This document shows, piece after piece, positions 30,086 to 41,500 of a stretch of 64,000 bases of DNA (the first letter of the stretch is position 1; every line of letters begins with the position of its first letter). Where the stretch lies: positions 1,035,787 through 1,099,786 of the forward strand of contig VZTI01004803.1 in NCBI GenBank assembly GCA_013397865.1. The letters run 5' to 3'. A program made the position numbers and the translations under genes. The DNA comes from Struthidea cinerea (taxonomy: Eukaryota > Chordata > Aves > Passeriformes > Corcoracidae). The notes beneath the pieces are model-generated. The model was not told the DNA's origin. It searched no databases and saw nothing but the letters and a program-made list of their open reading frames with translations.

Positions 30086-33000
30086 GGATAAAAAGAATGT
30101 GTAAAGAGTATTTCCACACAGGAGAGACTGAATTGGAAAAATTCAAATGAATGCTTGCCAGTTAAAGCTTAGCAGAATCAGAAGGATAATTAAAACTTCA
30201 GCATATTGCAGAGAATGAATATGTGGTCATTGGGCTAGGAAACTAAGTATCTTAATTAACGTGGCTAACAACAAGTCATTAGAGCAATGCTTTATTTTGA
30301 AATCTGTATATGACCAAACCATACCTATGTAAAGTCATCTGACCTTAAGATCATTATATAATTTCTGAAAAATTAGTCTCAGAATCAAGAGCAGAGAGGC
30401 AGATGTAAAGATTTTAATTGTTTTTCAAAGTTTTCATCTACAAAAATAGATGTCTTTCTGAGCATGAGTGAATGAATGCTGATGCCCTTTCTTCTCTTTT
30501 CTAATTAAACACTTCCCACTTCACTTCTGCTCTGCCAGCTCAGATGAAAGTTTGGAAATAAACAAAGAAGCAAACAGTGAGAAAGTAAAGAAAAATTGAA
30601 AGACAGGAGAGGAAATAAACAGTGATGAAACAGATGGGAATCAAAGGCACCAAAGATGCACCCCAATTTATATCAGGGTGATGAGAGGCCCACCGATAAA
30701 TACCACTAGAGTCAATGGTGTTTTTCAGGGTGTATCTATATGAACACAGTGGAAAGGTACCTTCCCCTACCTTTTCTTAGCATACTATTTCAGCAAGATC
30801 TGTATCTGTTCAAAGCAATTTTATATTTCATAAGCTACCATACAGTATTTTCATGCCTTAGCCAAGGCTTGTAATACTTGGTACTAGCCATAAATTAGGT
30901 AGTCAAACACACAGAGATCAGAAATTCCCTGAGCTTCATAATGCTAAAAGCAGAGAATATGTATTCTTAAACTTTTCCCTGTAGCTTTACTACTGACCAG
31001 TGTAATGGAGAAGACACTGTTCTGACTCCCTGTAGACATCCTCCAGTATAATAGATGGCTTGTACTCTAAAAAGGAAGAGAAAGATCACTGAGTTTTAAA
31101 TGTTATAAGCAAATATTTCCTAAAACATTTGCTATGGGTATTGATTTAATTGCACATGAAATACAAATCATCACTGAAGATGAATTAATGAAAAACAGAA
31201 ATTATGATTTTATATGAATCCTGAAGTAGATCTTGCACAGGACTTAAATGTTCCATCAGTTTTAATTGTGATTTGTTTCAAGGACAAATCCAATCAAAGT
31301 GGGTTGCAGGGTGGATCAAGGAGCTCAAAAACTTAAGTGTTGTCTTATCGTTCAAAGGGTAAATGCTAGATCAGACTCACCTAAGGGCCGTGCAGGCAGA
31401 CAGTAGAACTTGCAGATATGTAGCAACAATTAATTTATTTAATTCATAACAGTTTTGATCTAAGTAAATGTTAACTAACTCTTGTTAATCCACATAAACT
31501 AAAATAGAAACCTGTTGACCAGCCTGCTCTGCTTTTGTTTGCTCTATTTTTAGAGCTCTCAGACATTATTTCTGATTCATTCACATTAAAACATGAAGTA
31601 ACAACACGATTTATAGTTGGATTGTTCCTAGTATTTAAAAATCAAATCATCTCTGTGCAATTTAAATGTGACTAGCAGCACAGCTTCGAGTTAATTCATC
31701 TATGCAAAATGGCATAGTAAATTTTAGCATCTGCCTGTGTCTATTTAAGCAACATAAATAATTTACTGAACTAAAATTTCTTCATGGTTCTCCACGACTA
31801 TTGGTTAATAAAGGAAATTTAATTACTATGTCATTTTAATCATTATGGAAGAACTTTGTACTTTATAATTCATACATACTTACTTGCAAGTATAATATGT
31901 CAGAGCAAAGTCCAGCAGATTAAGCACAGTGTGAAATAAGGAATATGCAGTTTTGCTGCATTTGAGATAGCACATTGGATCTGATTTATTCACCTGGACT
32001 TAAGTAGCAGGCAAAGTACAACTGTAGAGAGTGAGATCATTCGTATTCTTTTCCTGTGTTCACTTGAAAGAGGTAAGGTGCCTGCCCAGTGCTGTTTTCC
32101 TTGGGTGCTTTCTTAATAATTTTTAATACCAATTTCTGTTCTGGAATTAAATTGATCTGTAAATCATTTCAATATTTATGCATAAGTGTAAGTGAAGAAA
32201 AAAGGGTGACTCATTCAAAAATACTAAAAGAAAAACAAAACAGTTCAAAAAATAACTCCAGATCCAAGTTCAAATTTCATGAAAATCAGTAAGCTTGTAG
32301 GTTAGGGTTTGATTTAAAGTCAGTTATAGTTTAATACTTCATGATAGCAACAATAATCAAAGCTTTCAGGGAAAAGGATACATGACAGTAGAAAATACAA
32401 ATACAGCAGAATTTAAATGCTTTAAGGGAAGCACTGCGCCAAATTTCATGGAAAGTAGTTTTCCAGTTTAATATGATCCCAATATCAAATGACCAGCTTT
32501 GCGTAAAATGGCAAATTATATTTTAATAGTAAATCATAGTTATTACTGAATAGTTTTAGGTAGAATAGAAAATTCTGGTTTGCTGGCTTTGTGTATGGTA
32601 GGTAGAAAAATTAACTCTCAAACCTGAACTTTATTACAATGATTTATCTTGGACATTTTTTAAAAAATGTGCTGAATATTTTTTCACTCTGGAAAACTGT
32701 TTGCTGAATCTGCTGCTAAGTCATTGGATTTATAAGGAATGTGGCTTTGTTGCAACATAAGCCCCTGTGGAGAATGGTACTGGCCTCTGCAGACTCTGTG
32801 CTGACGCTGGCAGGAAATAAGCTCTGACTGGAGAGCTTTTTTGCTAGATCTATTTTCTGCCTTCAGCAAAGCTACCGTAGGGAGCCCAGCCCTTAAAAAA
32901 AATTTTTAAAAAGCATTAAAAGAGTTTGGTTAGAGTCTAAGTAAATATATCCTTTGAGAGTATGGGAAACATTTGTTTACCTGATTCAGTCTAAGCTGTT

Positions 33001-33860
33001 GTTGACAGAAACTCCTCTTCAAAGAATCTGGGATTTGCCTAAGTGAGGACCCCAGGATTTAGTCCAGTAACAGCCTAAGCCTTCTACTGTATTCAATGAA
33101 GGATTACTAGATATGTACCCCAAAAGGTGGATAAAATGAGACTCAAAGCTATTTCAATTCAATATATTGAACCCTTGTGGGTTTTGAAGAGGCTAAAGAA
33201 AAGTTCTTTTGCTTTGTTTACTGAACTTTTGTTTTTTAATCTGATTTAAACCTGTGACCTGTTATTTAAATCTGTAGATAGAAATCCACAAAAAAGCATA
33301 ATTCAGATTGAGTTCTCCAGTGCATGGAAATATTCCCAGCACTAGAAAAGCCATGTCTTTGAGTACTGTTTGAGTTACAGTCAGCAGAGCTAATGTTACT
33401 GTTTCTGTCCCTTCGACCATTGGTGTCTCTATTTCACTGCAGTTTGGATTCAGGGAATAAGAAAAATTCGACTCAGATAATTAAGAGTTGTGCTTTTTCT
33501 TTTGTCATTACATTGCTCTTGATGGCTTTTTGCCACACTCAAAATTATATTATGTTTCATTGCCCGGCATGGCACAAGGGGACGGGCGAGAGATGTTCTA
33601 AGCACTAAATGTCTCAGCACAGTGCTCTGCATCAGAGAAATTACTTGTCAGAAATGGGGTGTGAGACATCGGGAAATGAGATGGGAGATCTCCTTCAAAG
33701 ATGGGAGAAGCCAATTTTGACAGAGGCTGTGTTGAAGCTTAGTATTTCAAAACCTTTCTCCTTCAGGACTTTCAAACTAAAAGTCATAAATATCGCCATT
33801 TTCAGCTCCAGTCTGTGTTACAGTTCTGTATTGCTGCTGGAGGACTGACTCAGAAGGAAG
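30086..33860. other. Intergenic DNA upstream of the fibrinogen-domain gene
   Basis: No gene recognised. AT-rich, with short open frames only. Promoter elements for the downstream gene may lie in the last few hundred bases, but I see no decisive motif. Confidence 0.55.
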
Positions 33861-34008
33861 ATGCTATTGAGGAGCTCAGCAGGATTCATGCTGTTCTTGC
33901 TCTCTCAATGCGCTGTGTCCCTGGGCACCAAAGAGGAAACGGTCCTGGCTAACGCCCACCTTCTCCCTCAAAGAGACTATGAGGGACTGGGTAACGCCAA
34001 TGAAAAAG
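33861..34008 (+). CDS. Fibrinogen-domain gene exon 1 (signal peptide)
   Basis: ATG at 33861 in a purine-rich context (ggaagATG) opens a hydrophobic signal sequence, followed by GTKEETVLANAHLLPQRDYEGLGNANEK. The donor is gtactc at 34009, leaving one base of the next codon (phase 1), which matches the downstream acceptors. This start is chosen because it gives a signal peptide, as expected for the family. Confidence 0.82.
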
Positions 34009-36141
34009 GTACTCGTGAAGACTGTGAGGGATTTGGAAGCATTCTGTGTTTTACTTTATTGCTTTGCTGTAACATTTTCAACCAACATATATGAAAGTTA
34101 GCCCTGGAAGAATAATTTGGAATATGAACATGCCCTGCCACAAAGTCCTGAACCTGTCTGTAGAAGTTGTTCTCTAATGTTCACTGAGAAGGGCAACTGC
34201 AAGGGTCTATGGCTACCACCATAGAAATTACTTAAATAATCCTTCTATAAAATCCTGGCATCAGGTTTGGAGTCAGGTAGGCGACTATCAAATGTAGTTT
34301 TTACTGAATATTTCTCCCAGAGATAATAAATTTTTCAAGTTTTTATTAAATAGAACCTACAGCTATTCCACAATTTAATGACATAAGGACATGCCTTTCA
34401 ACTCTATGGAGAAGTGTGTGATTTCAATTCATAAACATATTTCTGAGTAACAGAACAATTAATACCATCCTTCTCTACAAAAGGAATTCTCTCCCAGTAA
34501 GTTCACACATATGTAAATGTATATATAAATAAATTAAGTTCTGGCTCTTAAGAAATCTCAGAATCAATTGTAAAATTCAGAGCATTGTGCCCTAGTCTCA
34601 GAGATGCTTGATATTATATAGCAAGAAGTTACCTTATAAGCATGTTACATTTTAAAAAACCTAGCAAATATTTTAGCCCAATAGAGAGGGTCAACCCAAG
34701 CCTTATATGCCATTTTTATTACCCTCTGAGTCTACCAGATAAGCAATAAAATGGAAAAGCACTTTCACCTATTTTCCTGATATTGGTGTACAGCACTGAA
34801 CAGAACTGTATTGGTGTTTCAAATCCACGACAAAATTTAGCCTGGAGTTTGAGTGAAAAGAACTCTTCCTAAGAAAATCTTCAGATGTTTATAAGCTTTA
34901 TATGAACAAGAAACATGCTTTAATACCTCCCTTTTATCAATGAACACACGTCATACATTTCAGAATTTAATACAAGGATGTTAGAGGTGCTTGAAGTATA
35001 AATTGGTTCAAGAGAAGTTAATTTGTTCATTGAGGAAAAGACTAGGTCTAGCTGTTGAACTCAATTGTCCTACAGATGGCACAGGGACTTGCAAACCTGC
35101 TGAGTTCTCAAACTGGAAGAACACCGGTGGAAAAGGAATGATCTGTACATAGCTTTTGGCTTTTCAACCATATTTCTGTCATAAATGCAAAATCATACTT
35201 CAGTTATACGATAGGGTAACAAACAATTATTTGAATTTCTGAATATTTCCTGCATGTTCCTCCCAGAAATCTTCCCCCTTTAGCTGAGTAAGTACCCATC
35301 AGCTGCAGTGAAGTCAGTCAGCTTCCAGTCAGAACGGAGTCATTCAGTCACTCTAAAGGACAGAGCTCAATTTCTGAAATTTATTATTTGAACAGAATTT
35401 ACTCCAATTTTTTTTGGTGTTTTTTTTTTTTTTTACGCAGACTATCCAAGGGATTGTTTTGAGATTTTACAGCGCTCCAAAGGAAATTCCAGAGATGGCC
35501 TTTTCATCATCCAACCAAAAGAGGAACCAATTGTTGTCTTTTGTAACATGCAGGATGGTGGCTGGACAGTAATCCAGCACATTACAGCCAACAGCACTGT
35601 CGACTTTGATAGGACCTGGCAGGACTACAAATATGGATTTGGCTCTGTTCATGAGAACCACTGGTTAGGAAATGAATACATGCATCAGTTAACTAGCAGC
35701 TCAGTGCAATATATACTCGGAGTTAAACTTGTAAACCTAAATGCTGAAGTCAAATGGGGACAGTATGAGCCAGTCCTGATTGAGGGTGAAGAGTCTCAAT
35801 ACCGAATCAGGGTCGGTCTTTACAAAGGCAACGCCACAGATGCGTTGACCCTGGACACAGAAGCTTATCTCCATGACAACCAGAAGTTCACCACCAAGGA
35901 CAGAGACAACGACAATTACTTTATGAACTGTGCTAAGCTGGAACTCAATGGCGTTCCTGGGGGAGGCTGGTGGTACGACGCCTGCGCTGGAGCAAATCTA
36001 AACCGCAGGAACGTGATATACTGGCAAAAAGACTGCAACAAGCAACGCCCGTGCAAGTTTGCATGGATGATGATCAAACCCATTGAGCACCACCAGTCAT
36101 ACCCTACCAAGGCCTGCCCCTGTCAGAAAGTTGAACTGTAG
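33861..36141 (+). CDS. Secreted fibrinogen-related domain protein (fibrinogen-like 1-like), 2-3 coding exons
   Basis: The first exon (33861-34008) encodes a signal peptide (about residues 1-22, MLLRSSAGFMLFLLSQCAVSLG) and a short N-terminal region. The last exon (35441-36141) encodes one complete fibrinogen C-terminal domain of about 233 residues. A small candidate exon lies between them at 35076. All donors and acceptors are phase 1, so the exon sets give 282 residues without the middle exon, or 299 or 305 with it. In the domain (numbered from D of DYPRDC) Cys6-Cys35 and Cys164-Cys182 are the two family disulfides. KDRDNDNY at 153-160 is the calcium loop, and GGWWYDACAGANLN is the signature core. 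No collagen region or long coiled coil is visible, unlike ficolins, angiopoietins and fibrinogen chains. There are N-glycosylation sites NST (51) and NAT (131). It is predicted to be secreted and ligand-binding; the ligand is unknown. Closest family by recollection is bird and fish fibrinogen-like protein 1-like. Confidence 0.9.
35076..35126 (+). CDS. Candidate small middle exon of the fibrinogen-domain gene
   Basis: The acceptor tcctacag ends at 35075. Entering in phase 1 gives DGTGTCKPAEFSNWKNT. Two GT sites keep the phase: gtggaa at 35127 (17-codon exon) and gtacat at 35145 (23 codons), after which an in-frame TAG follows. Both donors are weak, so the exon may be optional or absent. Confidence 0.4.
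35441..36141 (+). CDS. Fibrinogen-domain gene last exon (complete FReD)
   Basis: The acceptor is a long T tract ending ttacgcag at 35440. The exon begins AC TAT (completing GAC, Asp) and stops with TAG at 36139-36141. The whole fibrinogen domain is in one exon, unusual compared with ficolins and fibrinogen chains, where it is split. Extra cysteines at domain positions 199, 205, 226 and 228 near the C-terminus are not part of the two standard disulfides. They could form additional internal or intermolecular bonds. Confidence 0.96.
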
Positions 36142-36490
36142 ACAAGCCATGTGTATTTGATAGGAACATGGACTCTTTCTCCCGTGACTGAAGTGAACTC
36201 AGTGACTGAGTAATCACCCTAAGTAACCATGACTGAAAATTTAAACTGGGCCTCTGCAAGGGCTTTAGGATGGCATATTGTCCAGGACTGGATCATGTCA
36301 CAGAAATATGACAACCACACAGAAATATGACAACCACACCATATGTCAGAAACTGAGGATTTTCCAACAAGATTTAAATAACCAGAAAATTCACGTAATT
36401 AATTTTATAGTATTTTAGCCATAAAACAAGTCCATTATGAAATCCAGGATGTCTTGTACAATATATACATAAATAAAAATGCATTTCAGA
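36142..36490 (+). terminator. 3' UTR and polyadenylation signal of the fibrinogen-domain gene
   Basis: AATAAA at 36472-36477, about 330 bases after the stop. The UTR contains a two-copy 19-bp tandem duplication at 36299-36336. Confidence 0.78.
36299..36336. repeat. Exact two-copy 19-bp tandem duplication in 3' UTR
   Basis: The unit cacagaaatatgacaacca is present at 36299-36317 and again at 36318-36336 without a mismatch, which suggests a recent slippage event. Confidence 0.92.
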
Positions 36491-38334
36491 AGGTTTTGCT
36501 CTGGTGTCAATATTTGATTGATTTCACATCTGTAATTGCACATCTTCATATATCATGCAGCAAAGAAACTTCCAGTTAAATACCTACATTTACAAAATAC
36601 ATATTGGAGAGTATTTTGTACCATAGGGCTCCAACAGGCTTTTTCTTTCTAACTTTAGTGAATGGCATTTTAATATATAAAATTGGAATTAACCTCATGT
36701 CCCATGGCTTCTTTCCCCCTTCATTGACTCTTCTTTTATCTCTACTTTTTAATGATCCCATATACAATGAAGTGTTCAGCACAGGCTTTTCTTGAGTACT
36801 CAGCACTAACGGGATTGTCAGCTTTCCCATTCAAAGCCACTAATCCAAAGCTTACAACCCCTCTGAATTTTTCCCCCAAGAAACTCAGTGAATACATTTT
36901 TAAAAAAATCAAATTGATATTGTAATTGTTTATTTATTCCTCCATTTTCCCCCTGAAGATTACTCCACTATTTGCCATTATTTGACTGTTACTTCTCCCT
37001 GTTCCATGCTGTGGTTCAGTTTTTTCTTTTTTTAATACCACTGTGAGAAAAGAAGAGAATGTTGCCTTTATTTCACATTTGCTAGTTTCAATTGTTTTAG
37101 TACTCAACCTTGACATCATTTAAACAGTGCCTTTTTTCTAATTTTTTCCAATTATAAAACAAAATTTAATTATAAATTATTCTGTTTAAAATAAATAAAT
37201 AAAAGGATTTCAATTTTTATAACGTTGAAGACCTTGTTTTCTTTTGCCACTGTTTGAGTTGCTTCACACATTTCTATATCATTGGAATAGCTGAATGGCA
37301 ACTGAAGAGTTTTTATTGTTGCATTATACAAAATGTCAGGATAATGATTAGATTATCATGTATGTTTTCTTAGATATTTCATTTAAAGAAACTCAACCAA
37401 CAGATACTGTCAAATTCCTGCTTTTTAATTTAAAATATTTATAATTTTAATGAAAATTGCTTCATAAAATAAATTCTATTGTGTTTTGAGAGGACCAAAA
37501 TTGTCATGACTGCTTAAGATGAGAAACTATTCTGGGAGCAGAAAATTCAGGAAAGCAATTTTTATTTTTCATGATGCACTGCAGCATTTTCAGAAAGAGA
37601 TACAGCTATGTGACATGGGTGAGGCCAACATAGCACACATGCCAATTTTGCAGCATCTGATTTTCTTCCCCCTGAATTTGTGTTCAAAGACAGAAGCGTC
37701 ATAGGGGAAGAAAAGGTTAGTACCTGAATTTATATCATTGACCCAATTTAATGTGGGTTCTGCACAATTCTATCAGGATGCATCCAAAGTTGTAATGAGA
37801 ATACAAGAAAATCACTTGAGTGCTGCCAGTCTCACACAGCTCTATAAGAATTCTTGGCCATATAGCCAGATTCTCACACACCTTCAAAAAATGTGTTTTT
37901 AGTAACCTTGACATGGAAGTGAAGAAGGGAAACTCCACAGGCTGCATCTGCTGATCAAAGGCAGGTAACCTGCTCTGCAGCACACTCTTGGCCTTTTTTA
38001 GAGGGTTTTGGAGGAAAGGACTCTACAAATAAGCTGTATGAATAACTTGGGCACCAGCAGTCCAAATCCAGCTGCCCAGTGTTGGGGGGACTCTAGTACT
38101 AACTGGAGCCCTACAAACCTGTGCAGTGAATTCCAGAATAAAAATTAGATTAAAATGTAATAAAAACTAATAGCAAGAAGCCTGTGGGTGCTGAAAGCTT
38201 GGTTGCAGAGAGATTTTCCAGTTTTCTGACAGTGTCTGTGTGAAAGCCTTACTTTCACACAGATGCTGGCCAAAAAACAGTTAGAGGTTTTTGTAAACCA
38301 ACTCCATCTTGCACCTGCAAGGTTGTCATGGTAT
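36491..38334. other. Intergenic DNA
   Basis: No gene recognised. AT-rich with short open frames. A perfect hairpin lies at 38235-38263. Confidence 0.55.
38235..38263. other. Perfect 12-bp inverted repeat with 5-nt loop
   Basis: Arm tctgtgtgaaag (38235-38246), loop cctta, arm ctttcacacaga (38252-38263). All twelve pairs are Watson-Crick. It is too short for a canonical pre-miRNA (about 22 pairs needed). It lies about 70 bases before an LTR-like element. Confidence 0.7.
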
Positions 38335-38537
38335 TGTTATGATACTGACAGGAGAAATATTTTGAAATAGGCGTCGTAGGTTTTAGCCAATCATTCTGGG
38401 AGGTGGATTGTCAAAGGACCAATAGCCTTATGCTATTCAAGCATACTAATATATATAAACGAGCTTGTAAATTAATAAATAATTCCATTCCTTCCTGGAT
38501 CGAGTGCGTGTCGTTCCTTGCCGTCCCTGGTACAACA
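38335..38537 (+). mobile_element. Short LTR-like element (copy A)
   Basis: Begins TGTTATG and ends TACAACA. In order it contains a CCAAT-like gaccaatag (about 38417), a TATA-like atatataaac (about 38451) and AATAAA (38474-38479), followed by about 60 bases of GC-richer U5-like sequence. This is the order of a retroviral LTR in plus orientation. No flanking ERV genes and no clear target duplication are visible, so the exact ends are uncertain. Copy B at about 45788 is related. Confidence 0.65.
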
Positions 38538-41500
38538 GAGACAGGAGCCTACTAGCAAAAAACCTGAGACATTTAATCAAACTCAGGGAGTGAGCTACAT
38601 TCCACACCTCTGAACAAAGTATAGATGGAAATGAGTATTGGGGCTGGGTTTGGTACTAAGTACTAGATGAAAATAAGTAAGAATTTTCTAAAACATTCAC
38701 CAACATGGAACCTTTAAAAGTAGGCTAAATTTTACTTCATAATTCCTTGGCAAAAGACTATCTTAACTGAACAGATTTTTTTCTTTCACTGCTGAACCTT
38801 GATCACCAGATACCCAGAAAAATGTTGAAGGCATCTGGCCTTCAACACTGAATCAGTGAAATCACAGACTGAAACATGGGGGTTTCTATTCTACCCACTC
38901 CTATTTTCTTTTTCCACTCACATTTCTCCTATGCTCTCTCTCTTAGCCTTTCCTGGTTTTACTGCCTCCGGCAGTATAGGAAAGAAGAAGGGTCTTCCCA
39001 TGAGTAGCTGTGAAAAAAATTTATTTGATTAAATAAATATCCTTCCAAAATGAGTAAGTATTACAAGGTCTAGAGCAAGAGGTTCCAGCTCTAAGCACCT
39101 GTGAATGGGAGGAACGTTCCACTTTAACCACGCAATCTCCTAATGCCACCAGTGAAATAGTTTTCTTTACCTCTGCTACTTTGCTTTTCTCCTTATACTG
39201 TTTTCTCAGCTGCAGGAAACTTAAGCACACTCTCACATACAATACCACATTCATCAACTCAGAATTTATTTATTATTTGTCTTTAAAAATAATTCATTTT
39301 TCATATGAGAAAGTGCTTGCTTTTTTTTCTGATTTCCCAGACTCCCAGACATTATTTTTCACGTGTTAACCATAGATTTAAAAGTATGACAAAGTGGTTT
39401 TAGGGGCCAGCTGACTAATGTAGTTAATTTATTGATGCAATACTGTGCATCAAAAAATTAACAACGTTAGGTGCATGGCCTCATTTTTTCCTACTAGAAC
39501 TAACAAACTCCTTTAGTCACTCTCATGCCTTTTGCATTTCAGAAGGCATCAGGCCACAGGCTGAGTGGGGGGCTCCAAAGCTGAATCCAGCCATATTCCA
39601 CAGCATGGAATCCTCCACAGTACCCTCTTTCCACTCTTCCTCCTATAGCTATCCCCTGAATTGCACACTAAATGAGGCCTTATGGACAGCACTCACTAAA
39701 AACAACTATCTGACCTCCACTATGTCTAGGTTGCTGCTCCATGTAAGGATTAAAAGATACTTCAGCTTCTATTTTGGCATTGTAATCCAGGAATTCAGTA
39801 AAAACGCCCAAATTTAAGAGGTCTACTGAAACAGAAGCCATCAGCAAGCAGGGTCTGGAGAAGTACCTGTTGAGAAGAAAACTTCTGAAGGATTTGAAAT
39901 GTTTGGTTTATTTGAAGAGGACTGACTTTGGTATATCAGCAGATACATGAAGAAATTAGTGACATTTAGTGACTAATGGCAAAAATACTGAGTAAAAGGC
40001 AGTGCTTTTACTGAGTGTGACAAAGACCAAAGTTCCTTAATCCTGAAAAAATACATTTACCAAGATGGAAAAACAATTGTAACACCATCCCTTTCTGAAA
40101 CCACTAATAGTCATAGATTCTCTCCTGTTTTACAACATGATGTTATCAATTTTTAATTGTTGTAACTACTTATAGATATAGGATCACTATTAACAAAATC
40201 ATAAACAAGAAGCATATTTAAATGGTTAAAGTTTAGGGTTTTATGACACTCAACTGTCAAATATATGTGGAAGAACATTTCTGACGGGCCTCAAAAGGCA
40301 GCAGTGGAGATTTGGGGCGACCACATAAGAAACAGAGTGGCCTCTTACTGACTTGCTAGGGGTAAACCCAAGTGCTCAAGTGAAAAGACACAGTACCCAT
40401 TTTTAGAGGTAAGGTTTAGTGTGTGTCTCAAAGCAGAGAAGCCACTGACTACCCAGCAGCTGCAGGAGCATTACAGGAGCTGTCCTTTGCAAAGCTCTTC
40501 ACTCTGAGTAGTCACAGAAAGTGCACAACTGTATCCAGGTGTTCTACATCTGCTTAAAAATTCTGGGAACTCTTCCAAGTATTTATCTACAAACATAAAT
40601 TATATTTGCAAAAAATTAATGTTAGTTGATGAATTATGGGAATCTGGAATACGTAGGGAGGCTGGCATATAAGAAAAGGGAGAGACAAAAATCATACCCT
40701 CAGTTTATGGGAAAATTCAATACTTGAAAATATAAAAGGTGCTGGGTCTCTGAAAACCTTAGTTGGGGATGTGTATTTATGCATCTATATTGATAATACA
40801 TACATATCTATATATATGTAAGTGTACAAAATTATGTATAACTGAAGTGTAATTTTACAAAAAACATTTAATTAGTCCATGATGATAATCAATTACAGGA
40901 TCAGTAAAAATTTCACTAAAAGGACAGAAACACAGGTAACAAGATTTTCCTACACTGCAAAAGTCCCACAACACTTTTTAAAGATACAAAATATAATCAA
41001 GTACTAACTGATACTCTGATGAGGACCACATTTGTCTTTTTGTGGTTTTGATTGTTTTTAAGACTAAACATCCTACATAGCAATAAAGCAACGCACACCT
41101 CTTTATATAATTCTTGGTATTTACAATGTACTTATCTGTGGCCATGTAATCTCTCACATGGTTAGGTGCTAGCAGCATAATTTGAGCACATATTTCACTA
41201 TTACATTGAACCAACATTGTTGCATCCATCACTGTGTATTCTAATACATTTACTGAGCAGAGAGTCCATAAACATTTACAGAACATTCTTGATCAACAGA
41301 CACCAAAACCAACAAAAAATACCCCATTTAATTTCAATAGGAGCCAATGTTTCACTTCAGCAATAACAGTGTAGCTAGAGGGAACTGTTACTACCTCATA
41401 AATTTTGCCTTTAAGTACAGCTTGTGCCCCCAGAGAGACATATTCACTTACTAAAAATCAAACATAGTTTACTGAATGTCTGATCTAATGTAATATGAAA

